DNA of 64,000 nucleotides from Fibrobacter succinogenes (GTDB lineage: Bacteria; Fibrobacterota; Fibrobacteria; Fibrobacterales; Fibrobacteraceae): contig CACWPM010000007.1 in the NCBI GenBank assembly GCA_902762795.1, positions 62,001 through 126,000 of the forward strand, given 5' to 3'. The translations under genes and the position numbers were made by a program. Shown piece after piece: positions 10,001-18,049 of the stretch; the stretch's first letter is position 1, and every line of letters begins with the position of its first letter. The notes under the pieces were generated by a model. That model ran no database searches. It saw nothing but the letters and a program-made list of their open reading frames with translations, and was not told the origin of the DNA.

Positions 10001-11178
10001 TTACCCGTAGCCTGTTCCCAGTCCAGGTCTTTGCCGTAGTAGACATCGCGCAAAAATTCATCCTTTTCCGCACGCACGTACCTGAGCCATTCGATATTCT
10101 TTGGCGTTGATTTTGGCGCAGGCAGTTCTTCAATGCGAAGCCCCTTCCCCACTTCCTTGTAACCCAAAATAAAATGCTGCGTATAAGAATAGGGCGAATA
10201 GGAATGGAAGTAGCTCATGTTTGTTTTGGGAGCATCGAGCTGTTCGGCATCTATGCGTTTCCAGAATGCGTTTCCATAACCAACAAAGAAAATAGTGTCG
10301 CCTTCATTAAAGTTGCCTGTGGAATTATTCTCGCCGGTTTTAACTTTGATAGGCAGTTCAAAGAGCTGATTCGGATTGCGGAATTTTGCACCAGGTCCCA
10401 TATCGGGAAGTGTGTCCGGGGACGCCCCGTAAATGCAAAGCTTTTCTAGAGGGATGCCTTTCAGTTCGCTTTTGTCCACGATTTTTAAAAGCGACTTGAA
10501 ATCTATCGCGTAAAGACCGTCTTCGCGGAATGTGGTCATCGACATTTTACCCGAATCGCCCACGACCAGTTCGGCAATCTTTATCACGCCGTCGATTTCG
10601 GAAACAGCTTCGCGCCGCAACGCGGTACGGTTGTTTTTTACCACGCCAAACTGCGCTGCTGCCTTAGCGTTATCCACCAGCATAAGCGCACGTGATCCGG
10701 GATTTTGACCGGAAACCGAGGACGCTGCAAAATCCACGTTCAAGCGGAAGTTCTTGCGAAGTGCAATGGAGTTTCCTTGTTTCACGTAAAGCGGGACACG
10801 GACATCGACCATCCAAAGGTTGTCTTTGAAGAACGGGGCAGACACCTTCACGGATAAGGGTTTTGCCTGAGCTTTATTGCAAGGTTGGGCGTCTAGCGGG
10901 ACAAGCTTGTTGTTCGTTACCGACACTGAAGGTTTTTCGTTGGACGGGAGCGCCACACGGTAGTGACGGAAAGGAATATCCGTTGAATCCTGAAAGAATG
11001 CATTTTCGGGGCTAAAGCGCATTCCCGAACCTTCTTTACAGGATTTCTTGGACGAGTCCAGAACCTCGTCGTCTAGAATAAAATGTTTTTTGGAATCTTC
11101 TACGACAGAAGATGCCAAACTAGAGACTGTTGCGCAAGCAACTAGGATAAACTGAAATTTTTTGATGATAGAATTCAC
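7075..11178 (-). CDS. porU: PorU-like peptidase C25, type IX secretion sortase
   Basis: PorU is the outer-surface gingipain-family protease that removes C-terminal signal domains from type IX cargo and attaches the cargo to the cell surface. This 1367-residue protein has an N-terminal signal sequence (MNSIIKKFQFILVACATVSS). A beta-rich region runs to about 640. The C25 domain has the catalytic His in YYGHGS (about 873) and the Cys in NSFSCTVGRFD (about 909), followed by GAIAAIGAARETYADR. A long beta-sandwich tail ends in a FlgD/CTD-like domain (VFNVPNPMGKKGTTFYF to NGLYHYVV). It is longer than typical Bacteroidetes PorU. It is third in a four-gene minus-strand cluster. A secreted C25 protease other than the sortase cannot be excluded. 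Confidence 0.82.
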   Translation of the reverse strand: MNSIIKKFQFILVACATVSSLASSVVEDSKKHFILDDEVLDSSKKSCKEGSGMRFSPENAFFQDSTDIPFRHYRVALPSNEKPSVSVTNNKLVPLDAQPCNKAQAKPLSVKVSAPFFKDNLWMVDVRVPLYVKQGNSIALRKNFRLNVDFAASSVSGQNPGSRALMLVDNAKAAAQFGVVKNNRTALRREAVSEIDGVIKIAELVVGDSGKMSMTTFREDGLYAIDFKSLLKIVDKSELKGIPLEKLCIYGASPDTLPDMGPGAKFRNPNQLFELPIKVKTGENNSTGNFNEGDTIFFVGYGNAFWKRIDAEQLDAPKTNMSYFHSYSPYSYTQHFILGYKEVGKGLRIEELPAPKSTPKNIEWLRYVRAEKDEFLRDVYYGKDLDWEQATGKEWFWIWRDASDTTISAYTLGNQQPTTDLPGLIPGGKGYVSLTYFPLRSASYGGVRFSEIGYSERMKYTCFKLSVNGTTYSKGKGEEYYWNSGDLLPGGNYSMQVNSLKEKGNEYELTLLTNSSNRYDRFDGYSVAYQWDPSNVSIDSSEWLLPGFATGVIRIPVGKNSDLRLMKFKNYRPVGLLKISDGIAVDSIGKDEDVRYLLYNGKKYRKTISLENIPKSSKNEVQKLSQISSKTEYLIITPEEFRAPAESLAVFRSSDKSISKLVTTIVSVENIYRHYTGGSPSPIAIRNYIAYARSVCPDLKFVLLAGSGHFDYRGVYRSFSKNYIPPFEKESSVTEDFFAVLDSGEVVRSGKTYDLDLAVGRLPVSSVEEFENYVQKAKDYDEISTFNHGEWKSTLLLAADDEKNGVIVDKMNHTVYQENLAMLIDTVSESLGFRLNMKKVYLLDYKRDAAGQKQEAVSDFLNIMNQGALMTLYYGHGSKVAWASEGLLKLSYIPRLTNKKKYTVLNSFSCTVGRFDEGNSRSLTEEIVLAKDAGAIAAIGAARETYADRNEVFAKNFISRALLQNGNYLGVAYMKAKNNIFNHNDTTFVYDTFIFNAEHYVFMGEPIIQMPIANMKITLDSPVDSILALDRMKLSGTVSGMSSGNIALTLREGRFIKHLDLISSDKYVNVPYDGPLIYSEVVPVVGGRFETEFVTPKKLNIGDSLAELRAWAYSPNEKSIGRHLEKNIKIAGLSNYADSLNDKAPPTITIQSCYTGAASAFADNQNVKLQTPACIKVIVEDETALDYREQADEGISFEIVGQENPYHPNPFIQQTSKLAIAQKSLTTEEYPAGNTYTFKVKAQDVLGNVSTKQVNIQITENIQTGLSDVFNVPNPMGKKGTTFYFKDLAVNQSSDSKKVTIFIYNQHGRLVKVLKDAKSGETHWNGTDNYGRLLANGLYHYVVRSEVKTSASKSKTWTKKQKLLISR

Positions 11179-11218
11179 GAATTCTAAAATAGAAAACTAT
11201 CACTGTTTTATTGGATGA

Positions 11219-12100
11219 CTAGGGCCTTTTAATAACCATTTCTATGAACCCATTTCCAGTGGTTCGCATTTCGATCGTCTCGCCCCCCGCTGCTTTGGAC
11301 TTAAAGACCGTGATATATTCTGGAGGGACTCCCTTGGAGAGGAGCATTTCTATCTCCTTTGGCGAAATCATGAATTTCGAGTTCCATTTGTCCATGTACC
11401 AATGCCAAGGCTGCCAATTGAAAATTCCACGGGTTGATTGGACAAAAGCCCTGAGCATCATGGAATATTCGTACCTTAAAAAACCAAGATAATCGTTCAC
11501 TTCGGCATGTTTGTCGACAAGCGTCTTCGTTGCAAAATCAGGGTCATAGCGCAAAGGCGTCTTGTCGGGGTTATCGTAGGTGAAATGAATTAACTTGTCC
11601 GTTACGGATATTTTCAAGTTCGAACGGTCGAGGTGTACAAATTCTTTTTCTGAAATTTGTCTGTAATCCCTAAACACGACATCTGGCGTAAGGACTTTGT
11701 TGAGCTTGAGCGGAACCGGCTTTGCATCGAGCGCACCCAGTTCGTAAAAGACGAGTACTTCGCCTTCCCCCTTTGGCAAAAGTACGGAAAGCAAAGGCTT
11801 TTCGCGTTCTGTAATAGCCCAAACCATCTTCGGCTTGTTCGTTGAATTTAACAGAGGATTCAGCACCTTCATCACGGAGGGGTCGCGGACACCGTTCACA
11901 TCCCATTCCATCCATGTTCCCGTCCCGCCAACGGAATCGAGAACGTCAAAAAGGCGACCGCCAACAAAGCCTCCCTTGGCTTCTACGGCACCGTAAATTT
12001 TAGTCGTCGTTGATTTTGTTTTCTGGGATATCGCGGGAGCCGCATGGGAAAAGGTCGCAAAAAACGCAACAAGTGCGCAAGCCGCAAGAATTTTACGCAT
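11219..12100 (-). CDS. Exported protein of unknown function upstream of the PorU-like gene
   Basis: I do not recognise the family. The protein starts MRKILAACALVAFFATFSHA, a clear Sec signal peptide with an Ala-X-Ala-like cleavage site, followed by about 270 polar residues rich in aromatic positions (WQPWHWYMDKWN near 235). I chose ATG 12100, because AAAGG lies ten bases upstream. The alternative GTG 12106 adds two residues. It sits 40 bases before the PorU-like gene and 38 bases after the lipoprotein gene, so an operon is likely. The mature part shows no obvious repeats or enzyme motif. Confidence 0.8.
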   Translation of the reverse strand: MRKILAACALVAFFATFSHAAPAISQKTKSTTTKIYGAVEAKGGFVGGRLFDVLDSVGGTGTWMEWDVNGVRDPSVMKVLNPLLNSTNKPKMVWAITEREKPLLSVLLPKGEGEVLVFYELGALDAKPVPLKLNKVLTPDVVFRDYRQISEKEFVHLDRSNLKISVTDKLIHFTYDNPDKTPLRYDPDFATKTLVDKHAEVNDYLGFLRYEYSMMLRAFVQSTRGIFNWQPWHWYMDKWNSKFMISPKEIEMLLSKGVPPEYITVFKSKAAGGETIEMRTTGNGFIEMVIKRP

Positions 12101-12144
12101 AAACACTAACCTTTAAATTTGAACACGCTGTATTCTCTGGACCT

Positions 12145-12864
12145 CTAAAAACCGATCGGTTCAAAGAGTGATTCGTCCAATCTCGAATACTGTAAATGGT
12201 ACTTCTTGTCGAGCCAGTAAAGGGCTAGCTTTGCGCCTGTCCAATTTTTCTTGGCCGCCGTGGCTTCGATGCCTTTGGTGATAAGCGGGAGCGTCTCGAT
12301 AAGATCGAGTTTCCACTTGGTGTCATCCCAGTTAAAAAGCATGATCGGCACTTTCGGGCTCTTCGCAAGTCCAACACTCCCGCGGTCGTTCTTGACTTCG
12401 AACGGTCCCATGTTCACGCGGTCGACCAGGTCCAAAAATCCGCTATCGTACAAAAGAAGATAGAGCATCCGGTAATCCGGCACCGTCCAAAGGTGTTCGC
12501 GTTCGTAGAGCCTGTAAAGCACGATGGCATAGGCTTCATAGAACTGGCACGTATCCATAGCGGTAGCATCGTAAGTCTTGGCGTGGCTTTCGAGTTCGTC
12601 AAGCCATGCTTCCGAAGGATCTGTCAAAAAATCAAGTAGAACATCGGACGGGGCTCGGTTCTTGACCGCTTCCTTGAATTGCGTGAACATGCTTTCGAGC
12701 ATGGCAAGCTTGTCCGCTTCTTGCGCTTTCACCTTCGCGTCGCGGACGGCTGCTGTTTCTGGATGTTCGCCCGCAGTATTGTTAGACGAACCGGCGCAGC
12801 CCGCCATAAATGCAAATACACTCACCAAAAGCGCTAGAACTATTTTATTTTTCAGAACATGCAT
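12145..12864 (-). CDS. Lipoprotein of unknown function, first gene of the PorU-like cluster
   Basis: The protein begins MHVLKNKIVLALLVSVFAFMAGCAGSSNN, a lipoprotein signal with lipobox MAGC (Cys about 23). The mature 215 residues are charged and probably helical, with no recognised domain. The start ATG is preceded by AGGTAGG (reverse strand). It is face to face with an upstream plus-strand ATG: the six bases ATGCAT at 12859-12864 contain both codons. It leads the cluster lipoprotein, exported protein, PorU-like protease and membrane protein, with gaps of 38-44, 40 and 3 bases. Confidence 0.8.
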   Translation of the reverse strand: MHVLKNKIVLALLVSVFAFMAGCAGSSNNTAGEHPETAAVRDAKVKAQEADKLAMLESMFTQFKEAVKNRAPSDVLLDFLTDPSEAWLDELESHAKTYDATAMDTCQFYEAYAIVLYRLYEREHLWTVPDYRMLYLLLYDSGFLDLVDRVNMGPFEVKNDRGSVGLAKSPKVPIMLFNWDDTKWKLDLIETLPLITKGIEATAAKKNWTGAKLALYWLDKKYHLQYSRLDESLFEPIGF

Positions 12865-12882
12865 CGCGATACCTACCTGAAA

Positions 12883-13350
12883 ATGAATTTAGATGAACTT
12901 TTACGGTCATGCACCCTGAAAGGCTATCAAGGAAGCGGACCGGGCGGCCAGCATAGGAACAAGACCAACACTGGAATCCATCTTTCGTTACAACAATATA
13001 ATTTAGAAATTAAATCTTCTGAAAGTCGAAGCGCAAAAGAGAATAAAATTCATGCGCTACACCGTATGCAGATGGCTCTCGCCTTGAACGTACGCGAAGA
13101 ACCGCCGGCAGTCGAAATGAAATTTCCGGGAAGCAACGGCCACATCCAGCCGAGCAACCCGCAGTTTCCCCTGTTTGTAGCCCATGTCTTCGACATCATG
13201 GCGACCAAAAACGGCGATACGAAAGCCGCCGCGGCGGCGTTCGGCCTTAGTCCAAGCGCACTTGTAAAAATTCTCCGGCAGGACAAGGCCTGCGCAGCCA
13301 AGTTGCAAGGGAATCGCGTGGAGAACGGGAAAGGCAAACTGCATTTGTAA
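12883..13350 (+). CDS. GGQ-motif peptide chain release factor-like protein
   Basis: This is a small protein built on the RF-1 catalytic domain, which hydrolyses peptidyl-tRNA on the ribosome. The motif GSGPGGQHRNKTNTGIHL is at residues 17-34, with GGQ at 21-23 as in release factors and ArfB/ICT1 rescue factors. The codon-recognition domains of RF1/RF2 are absent. After residue 85 there is a family-atypical extension, including a helix-turn-helix-like stretch (DTKAAAAAFGLSPSALVKIL) and a basic tail GNRVENGKGKLHL. I prefer ATG 12883 (155 residues). ATG 12859 would add eight residues and fully overlap the start of the divergent lipoprotein gene. Probable role: ribosome rescue. Confidence 0.82.
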   Translation: MNLDELLRSCTLKGYQGSGPGGQHRNKTNTGIHLSLQQYNLEIKSSESRSAKENKIHALHRMQMALALNVREEPPAVEMKFPGSNGHIQPSNPQFPLFVAHVFDIMATKNGDTKAAAAAFGLSPSALVKILRQDKACAAKLQGNRVENGKGKLHL

Positions 13351-13451
13351 AGTAACTAAATATTTTACAATAAATTTTAAAATAGTTCTGTCCAAAACTC
13401 TCTTTAAAGCGTGTTAAGTAAGTAGGACCACTCAACAAACAGGAGGTTTAT

Positions 13452-14699
13452 ATGAGTCCTACCATCAAAAAGCACGTCTGCATTTGCGCAGCGACAATCT
13501 CCACTGCACTAGGCTTGTGGAACTGTTCAAGCAGTACTCAAGAAAGTGCGTCTCCAGCAACCGTTCAAATAGGCGAAACAGCCAATGTGGCGCTCAATTT
13601 GAACTTTTCCGATACGCCTCTGCTCGATAGCCTCGTGCTGGACTGTTACGGGCCTGACACAATCCATCTCGTACATTCTACCGAAAAAAAATCGTTCAAT
13701 CTGGACATTTTTCCGAGCGAAGAATGGGTCTTTAAAGCAAAGCTATATGCCAATGGAGCGTTGATGCAAGAAGGCGAAGTCACGACGGCGATCGAAGCCG
13801 GTGCTGCCGTAAACTTGAACATTCCCTTACACGCTCTCGTCGGACTAGTTTATGTGAAAATCCCCATCGGTTTCGGAAATCCGGCAGGGATTAAAAAAGG
13901 TGAAATGAAACTGACGAGCAACAACGAAACATTCACCTACCCTATGGCGTTTGAATCCGATTATGTAACGTTTACTAGCGATGACTTGAAACTCAATCGT
14001 GAATATCATATCGTGATTTCGATGCAGGATGAAAGCGGGAAGAGTATCTTTAGCCTGGATGACGTGTTTACGTTGGATGAAAAGACTCCCATTCCGAATT
14101 TCCAGATAGCCTCGCTTCGCAGCAAGATTGTACTAGCGATTGAACTTGCAAAGGAAGTGAACATGCAAGTGTCGCTGCAACTCCCCGCGATGAAACGCGC
14201 CCCTGCAGCAAATGACATTGTCATAAGTGAATTCTTTGTACAACCTAACGCAAGCGATTCTACTCAGTTTACGTTCGTAGAATTCTACAACGGAAGTACC
14301 GATACGCTCGTTTTGGACAAATGTACTTTGGGCAAGACATCGAATGTAAGCGGTTCTGCCGAGATTACGACGCTCGAACTCCCGCCAAATAAAATTCTTG
14401 TCGTGGGAGACCGTGAAACAGCGGACATTCCGGGAATTTACAAGTTCACTGGAAGTATGCCGTCGTTTAACAAATCCTCCGGTTCACTCGTATTGCAATG
14501 CGATGGAAATGTTCTTGATTCGCTCTACTACGGCAAGGCGGATTCACTCCATGTATCGCCATTACCAGTCGGTCCGGCATCAGGAGCTGTTCGCAAGAGT
14601 TCGCAGTTGAACATAGGGCTTTGGAACAAGCGTAACGAGCCGGATTCTTGGTGCACGAGTACTCCGACTCCTGGAATCATTTCTGTTTGCGGAAATTAG
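13452..14699 (+). CDS. Lipoprotein with C-terminal lamin tail domain
   Basis: The start ATG follows a textbook AGGAGGT (13441-13447). The signal peptide ends in a lipobox at Cys25 (GLWNCSSS), so the protein is lipid-anchored. Residues 40-240 form an unrecognised beta-rich region. Residues 255-415 match a lamin tail (LTD) domain: NDIVISEFFVQPN, FVEFYNGSTDTLVLDKCTL, LPPNKILVVGD and a closing PDSWCTSTPTPGIISVC. LTD domains in bacteria occur on cell-surface and secreted proteins and probably mediate adhesion. It is a single gene with its own terminator downstream. Confidence 0.85.
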   Translation: MSPTIKKHVCICAATISTALGLWNCSSSTQESASPATVQIGETANVALNLNFSDTPLLDSLVLDCYGPDTIHLVHSTEKKSFNLDIFPSEEWVFKAKLYANGALMQEGEVTTAIEAGAAVNLNIPLHALVGLVYVKIPIGFGNPAGIKKGEMKLTSNNETFTYPMAFESDYVTFTSDDLKLNREYHIVISMQDESGKSIFSLDDVFTLDEKTPIPNFQIASLRSKIVLAIELAKEVNMQVSLQLPAMKRAPAANDIVISEFFVQPNASDSTQFTFVEFYNGSTDTLVLDKCTLGKTSNVSGSAEITTLELPPNKILVVGDRETADIPGIYKFTGSMPSFNKSSGSLVLQCDGNVLDSLYYGKADSLHVSPLPVGPASGAVRKSSQLNIGLWNKRNEPDSWCTSTPTPGIISVCGN

Positions 14700-14752
14700 A
14701 TTTTTAGTTCCGTAACGTGAAATCCGCACCATGTACGGGTTAAAAAGGAAAT

Positions 14753-14778
14753 GGCCGTTCCGAATGGAACGGTCTTTC
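14753..14778 (+). terminator. Terminator after the lamin-tail lipoprotein gene
   Basis: GGCCGTTCC (14753-14761) pairs with GGAACGGTC (14766-14774) around a GAAT loop, with TTT following. One G-U pair is needed. Confidence 0.65.
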
Positions 14779-14799
14779 CCAAATGCAATTCTCTCTAGC

Positions 14800-14833
14800 G
14801 AACTCTAAAATTTGAAATCCAATTTTAGAGTTC
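14800..14833. repeat. Inverted repeat overlapping the PIN gene stop codon
   Basis: Perfect 13-bp arms GAACTCTAAAATT (14800-14812) and AATTTTAGAGTTC (14821-14833) with an eight-base spacer. The right arm contains the last codons and the stop codon of the PIN-domain gene (ends 14825). No T tract follows on the minus strand, so a pure terminator role is uncertain. Confidence 0.6.
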
Positions 14834-15274
14834 ATCCAATGTTATAACGAGCGCATCGGTTGCATCGCGAAAATTGGCGCATTCCGTCAAGATGCAATCG
14901 GCGCCGTTCACAAACGCCGTTGCAAGGCGCATCGCTTCGTTTTCGGTAAGCTTGTGGTTCGTGCGCGCAGCCGCCGCATAGAGTTCAGCCGCCTTAAGCG
15001 ACACGTCGGCATTCACTTCGCAAAGTCTTACATTTGCGGATTTCTCAAAAAATTCTCGATATTGCCTTGCCAAAACATCTTCGTTTGAGCCGTAGGCTTT
15101 CTTGCAGACTTCAAACAACGTCACGGACGAGACTAGAACCTGTACGTTGTTCTCGTACACCATGTCGAGTACGTTCGAAACAACCGGATAATAATCCGGG
15201 TGCATCTGGAGGAGTCTTACAAGCGGCCCCGAATCCAGAAATAAAATACGGCTTTGCTCAATCGACTTGATCAT
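14825..15274 (-). CDS. PIN-domain protein, VapC-like
   Basis: PIN domains are Mg-dependent RNases, and many are VapC toxins. The 149 residues show the expected acidic positions: Asp14 in ILFLDSGP, Glu55 in LFEVCKK, and a C-terminal ENEAMRLATA followed by ILTECANF, where family members usually have Asp. No intact antitoxin gene is adjacent. The bases just upstream on the same strand keep an open frame that overlaps the start (see findings). The neighbouring gene ends at 15357. It could be a solitary VapC, a toxin that lost its antitoxin, or a housekeeping PIN protein. Confidence 0.78.
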   Translation of the reverse strand: MIKSIEQSRILFLDSGPLVRLLQMHPDYYPVVSNVLDMVYENNVQVLVSSVTLFEVCKKAYGSNEDVLARQYREFFEKSANVRLCEVNADVSLKAAELYAAAARTNHKLTENEAMRLATAFVNGADCILTECANFRDATDALVITLDEL

Positions 15275-15356
15275 AATCTTCTACAACAATTCGTTGCAAT
15301 GGATAAACAGTCTTTTTTAAATTAAATTTTTTTTCAAACTTGGGCCAAGCCCTCTC

Positions 15357-16427
15357 TTAATCATCTTCTTTGACGGGTTCGTAAATTTCCATATAGGCGG
15401 CATCATAACGCATACCGGATCGCATCATTTTGAAACGCCCTGCACGCGGATAAAAATACCAGTTCATCCATTCACCGCTCATGTCCGTGCGCTTGGTCTT
15501 GAGGGCAATCGGCTTTTCCCCCATAAAGTAATCGCGCTTGTGCGGAATCACGCGCTCCATCGCACGGTACGTATGCACCGTATTACCTGCCTTGCGTTCA
15601 ATGGTCCCACGTCCATCCTTGCTCCATGTAATGTTCACGACGCCGTGTTCATCCTTCAAAGGTTCGCACGTGTCATAGCCGCTTGCGCACCAGAGATATT
15701 TAGGATAAGTAAAGTTGTAGGTATCGAAGTTAAACGTCTCGACAATGCGGTTGTTCCCTCGGAATGTCGGGTAGTTCCCGGCAAGCGTATATTCTCCCGA
15801 ATTGTATGATTCGCAGCCATGCTGAGCGACTCTTACAACTCGGTTAAAAACATCAACACCCACCGAGCAACCGTCCTCTTTATAGATAAAGCGTGCGTGA
15901 CCGTTGATGTTCTTTTTTTCAAGGTTGCCCATCTCGATTTCGGCGATGTTGTTGTCCTTGCCGTTCTGGACTATAATATTGAAACGACTGGCATTGCTTG
16001 GAGAACTTTTCAAAATAACGCGACCCGTTTCGGAGACGTATTCCCCACTCAAATCCGTATATTCCTGCATAAAGCGGTCCAGTTCCGAACGCTTGACCCA
16101 GACATCGCCAAACTTGCAATTCACAGGAACGTAACGGGGCGGGGCCTTCGGTTCGACTTCTTCGTATGTCACAACTTTTTGCTTTTGGGTAACGGTTTGG
16201 ATTTTTCCGTTTTTGTCACGAACTTTCTCTTGAACATCCACATAGCTTTCGTGTTCAATCCGGTCTTTCGGGATGGGGAGTTCCTTGATCATGTCCGAAG
16301 ACATTAAATATCCTAGCGGGCGATTTTCATCGATAACACCATTGATTTTCTTAAAGACATCCAGTTTCATTTGGGCAAAAGCGCTCGCCACACAAAGTAC
16401 CGATACCAACAACAAGTTTTTTTTCAA
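15357..16427 (-). CDS. Exported protein of unknown function
   Basis: I do not recognise the family. The N-terminus MKKNLLLVSVLCVASAFAQ is a clear signal peptide. I chose the TTG start at 16427 because AGAGGTGAT sits six to seven bases upstream; GTG 16436 is within that Shine-Dalgarno itself. The mature protein is about 335 residues, with cysteines at spaced positions (VNCKFGD, DGCSVG, HGCESY, LWCASGYDTCEP) that could form disulfides. It divides into a charged N-terminal third and a beta-rich C-terminal two thirds. It is divergent from the porin-like gene. Confidence 0.78.
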   Translation of the reverse strand: MKKNLLLVSVLCVASAFAQMKLDVFKKINGVIDENRPLGYLMSSDMIKELPIPKDRIEHESYVDVQEKVRDKNGKIQTVTQKQKVVTYEEVEPKAPPRYVPVNCKFGDVWVKRSELDRFMQEYTDLSGEYVSETGRVILKSSPSNASRFNIIVQNGKDNNIAEIEMGNLEKKNINGHARFIYKEDGCSVGVDVFNRVVRVAQHGCESYNSGEYTLAGNYPTFRGNNRIVETFNFDTYNFTYPKYLWCASGYDTCEPLKDEHGVVNITWSKDGRGTIERKAGNTVHTYRAMERVIPHKRDYFMGEKPIALKTKRTDMSGEWMNWYFYPRAGRFKMMRSGMRYDAAYMEIYEPVKEDD

Positions 16428-16560
16428 AACAATCACCTCTTTTGGATATTTAAATTAGATTAAAGGGGGCAATATATGTAGTAAAAAAAATATTAAGATA
16501 TTTTTGCTAACATTTAAATGAGTATTTAAACACAAAATTAATTACCAAGGAGACCCCAAA

Positions 16561-18048
16561 ATGAAGAAAATGTTTCTTGCAAGCTGCATACTCGCTGCAT
16601 CCGTGTTTGCAGCGCCCAAGGCAGATGATGTTAAGGCTGTAACCGAAAAAACGACAGTAGAAGCTAAGACTGCAGTTTCAAAGGCAAAAGCCGTGACAGC
16701 AAAGAAGAAGGCTAAAGTCGAAAACGTCAAGGCCGATGTCACAAAGGCCGCCGAAGAGGCCAAAGCCAATGCCGCTGCCGTAACGGAAAAGGCTCCGGAA
16801 GCAGCAAAGACTGCCGCCGCGGACGCTCAAGCCGAAGCAAAAGCCGCTGTAGCCGAACAAGTTCCGGTTGCCGAAGTCAAGGCTCCTGCAGTAGCCGCTC
16901 CGGTTGCAGAAACAGTCCCGGTTATTCCGGCAATTGAACCTACTCCTGCTCCAGAAGTCAAGCCCGTTGTCGTTCCGCCTCCTGTTGTCGAAGCTCCGGT
17001 CGCAACGCCTGCTCCGGCAGTGGTACCGGCAGAAGAGGTCGCCGCAACGGAACAGGCCTCTACCACCAGCCGCAAGAAAAAGAAAATGATTGAAAACGCC
17101 GTTTTCACCGTCAACGAAATCGACTTTGACATCAACGCGGACTTTGAACTCGAAGCCGGCAAGGTCCTTTGGACAAGCGAAGACGATGATGCTGCGGACA
17201 ACTTCGAAAAGTGGAGCGGTCAGGCTAATTTCGCAATTCTTGCTGAAACCAATAATTTCAAGGGCAAAATCGCCCTCGCCTTCTACCCCGGCGACTTGAA
17301 AACAGACAACGTTCATGGAGATGTGGGTGGCGCCGAAGATTACTTCTCCCTCGATGAAGCTTGGGCATACCAGAGTAAAGACTGGTTCAGCTTCAAGGTC
17401 GGTCGTTGGGACAATACGGACAAGAACGGCGATTACTTCGGTGGCTATATCGATGGCTACGTAAACGGCTTCCTCTCTACGCAGGATCCTGAAAATCAGT
17501 TTGAATTCGGCTTTACTCCGAACAAAAACTTGGATTTTGCACTCTCGTTGATTAGCAAGGCTCCGCACCTCAACAAAGGTGACCTCCGCCTCGTATTCAA
17601 TTTCCATGAACTTCCGAATCTCGAAATGTTCGACATCCAGCTTGGCTACCGTAGCAACATTTTCGACAAGATCTATGATAGCGATGCAACAATTAAGCAC
17701 AATGCGTCCTTGAAGGTCCGTGCTCCGATTATTCCGGATTTCTTCACACTCTTTGGTGAAGTTGCACTCATGGATCTCTCCGATGATATGGTCGTCCCGC
17801 TTACGGGTGGTATTGAATTCAACTTCAAGACTGTGGACCGTGTCATTCTCGAAGCCGAATACGTTTCTAGCCGTCATAACAAGAGCGGTTTCTACGAAGG
17901 CAAACCGAAACATATCAAGGATGTTCTCGGCGCCATCTATGTCGAAAAAGCTCTCACGGATCGTTTTTCACTTTCTGCGGGCATCCACAGTTTCGGTGCA
18001 ACCAAGGACTACACGATCTCTGGCGACTTAGTCGGAAGAATAAACTAA
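16561..18048 (+). CDS. Outer membrane beta-barrel protein with Ala/Lys-rich periplasmic segment
   Basis: AAGGAG lies twelve bases before ATG 16561. Residues 1-18 are a signal peptide ending ASVFAA. Residues 19-95 are a low-complexity Ala/Lys/Glu helix (TAAEEAKANAAA type repeats), and residues 96-170 are a Pro/Val/Ala linker with many PAP and PVV steps. Residues 185-495 alternate like a porin barrel (DWFSFKVGRWDNTDKNGDYFG, FDIQLGYRSN, VILEAEYVSS). The design looks like a barrel tethered through a rod, possibly to peptidoglycan, but no known peptidoglycan-binding domain is visible. A transport substrate cannot be inferred. A strong terminator follows. Confidence 0.82.
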   Translation: MKKMFLASCILAASVFAAPKADDVKAVTEKTTVEAKTAVSKAKAVTAKKKAKVENVKADVTKAAEEAKANAAAVTEKAPEAAKTAAADAQAEAKAAVAEQVPVAEVKAPAVAAPVAETVPVIPAIEPTPAPEVKPVVVPPPVVEAPVATPAPAVVPAEEVAATEQASTTSRKKKKMIENAVFTVNEIDFDINADFELEAGKVLWTSEDDDAADNFEKWSGQANFAILAETNNFKGKIALAFYPGDLKTDNVHGDVGGAEDYFSLDEAWAYQSKDWFSFKVGRWDNTDKNGDYFGGYIDGYVNGFLSTQDPENQFEFGFTPNKNLDFALSLISKAPHLNKGDLRLVFNFHELPNLEMFDIQLGYRSNIFDKIYDSDATIKHNASLKVRAPIIPDFFTLFGEVALMDLSDDMVVPLTGGIEFNFKTVDRVILEAEYVSSRHNKSGFYEGKPKHIKDVLGAIYVEKALTDRFSLSAGIHSFGATKDYTISGDLVGRIN

Positions 18049-18049
18049 A

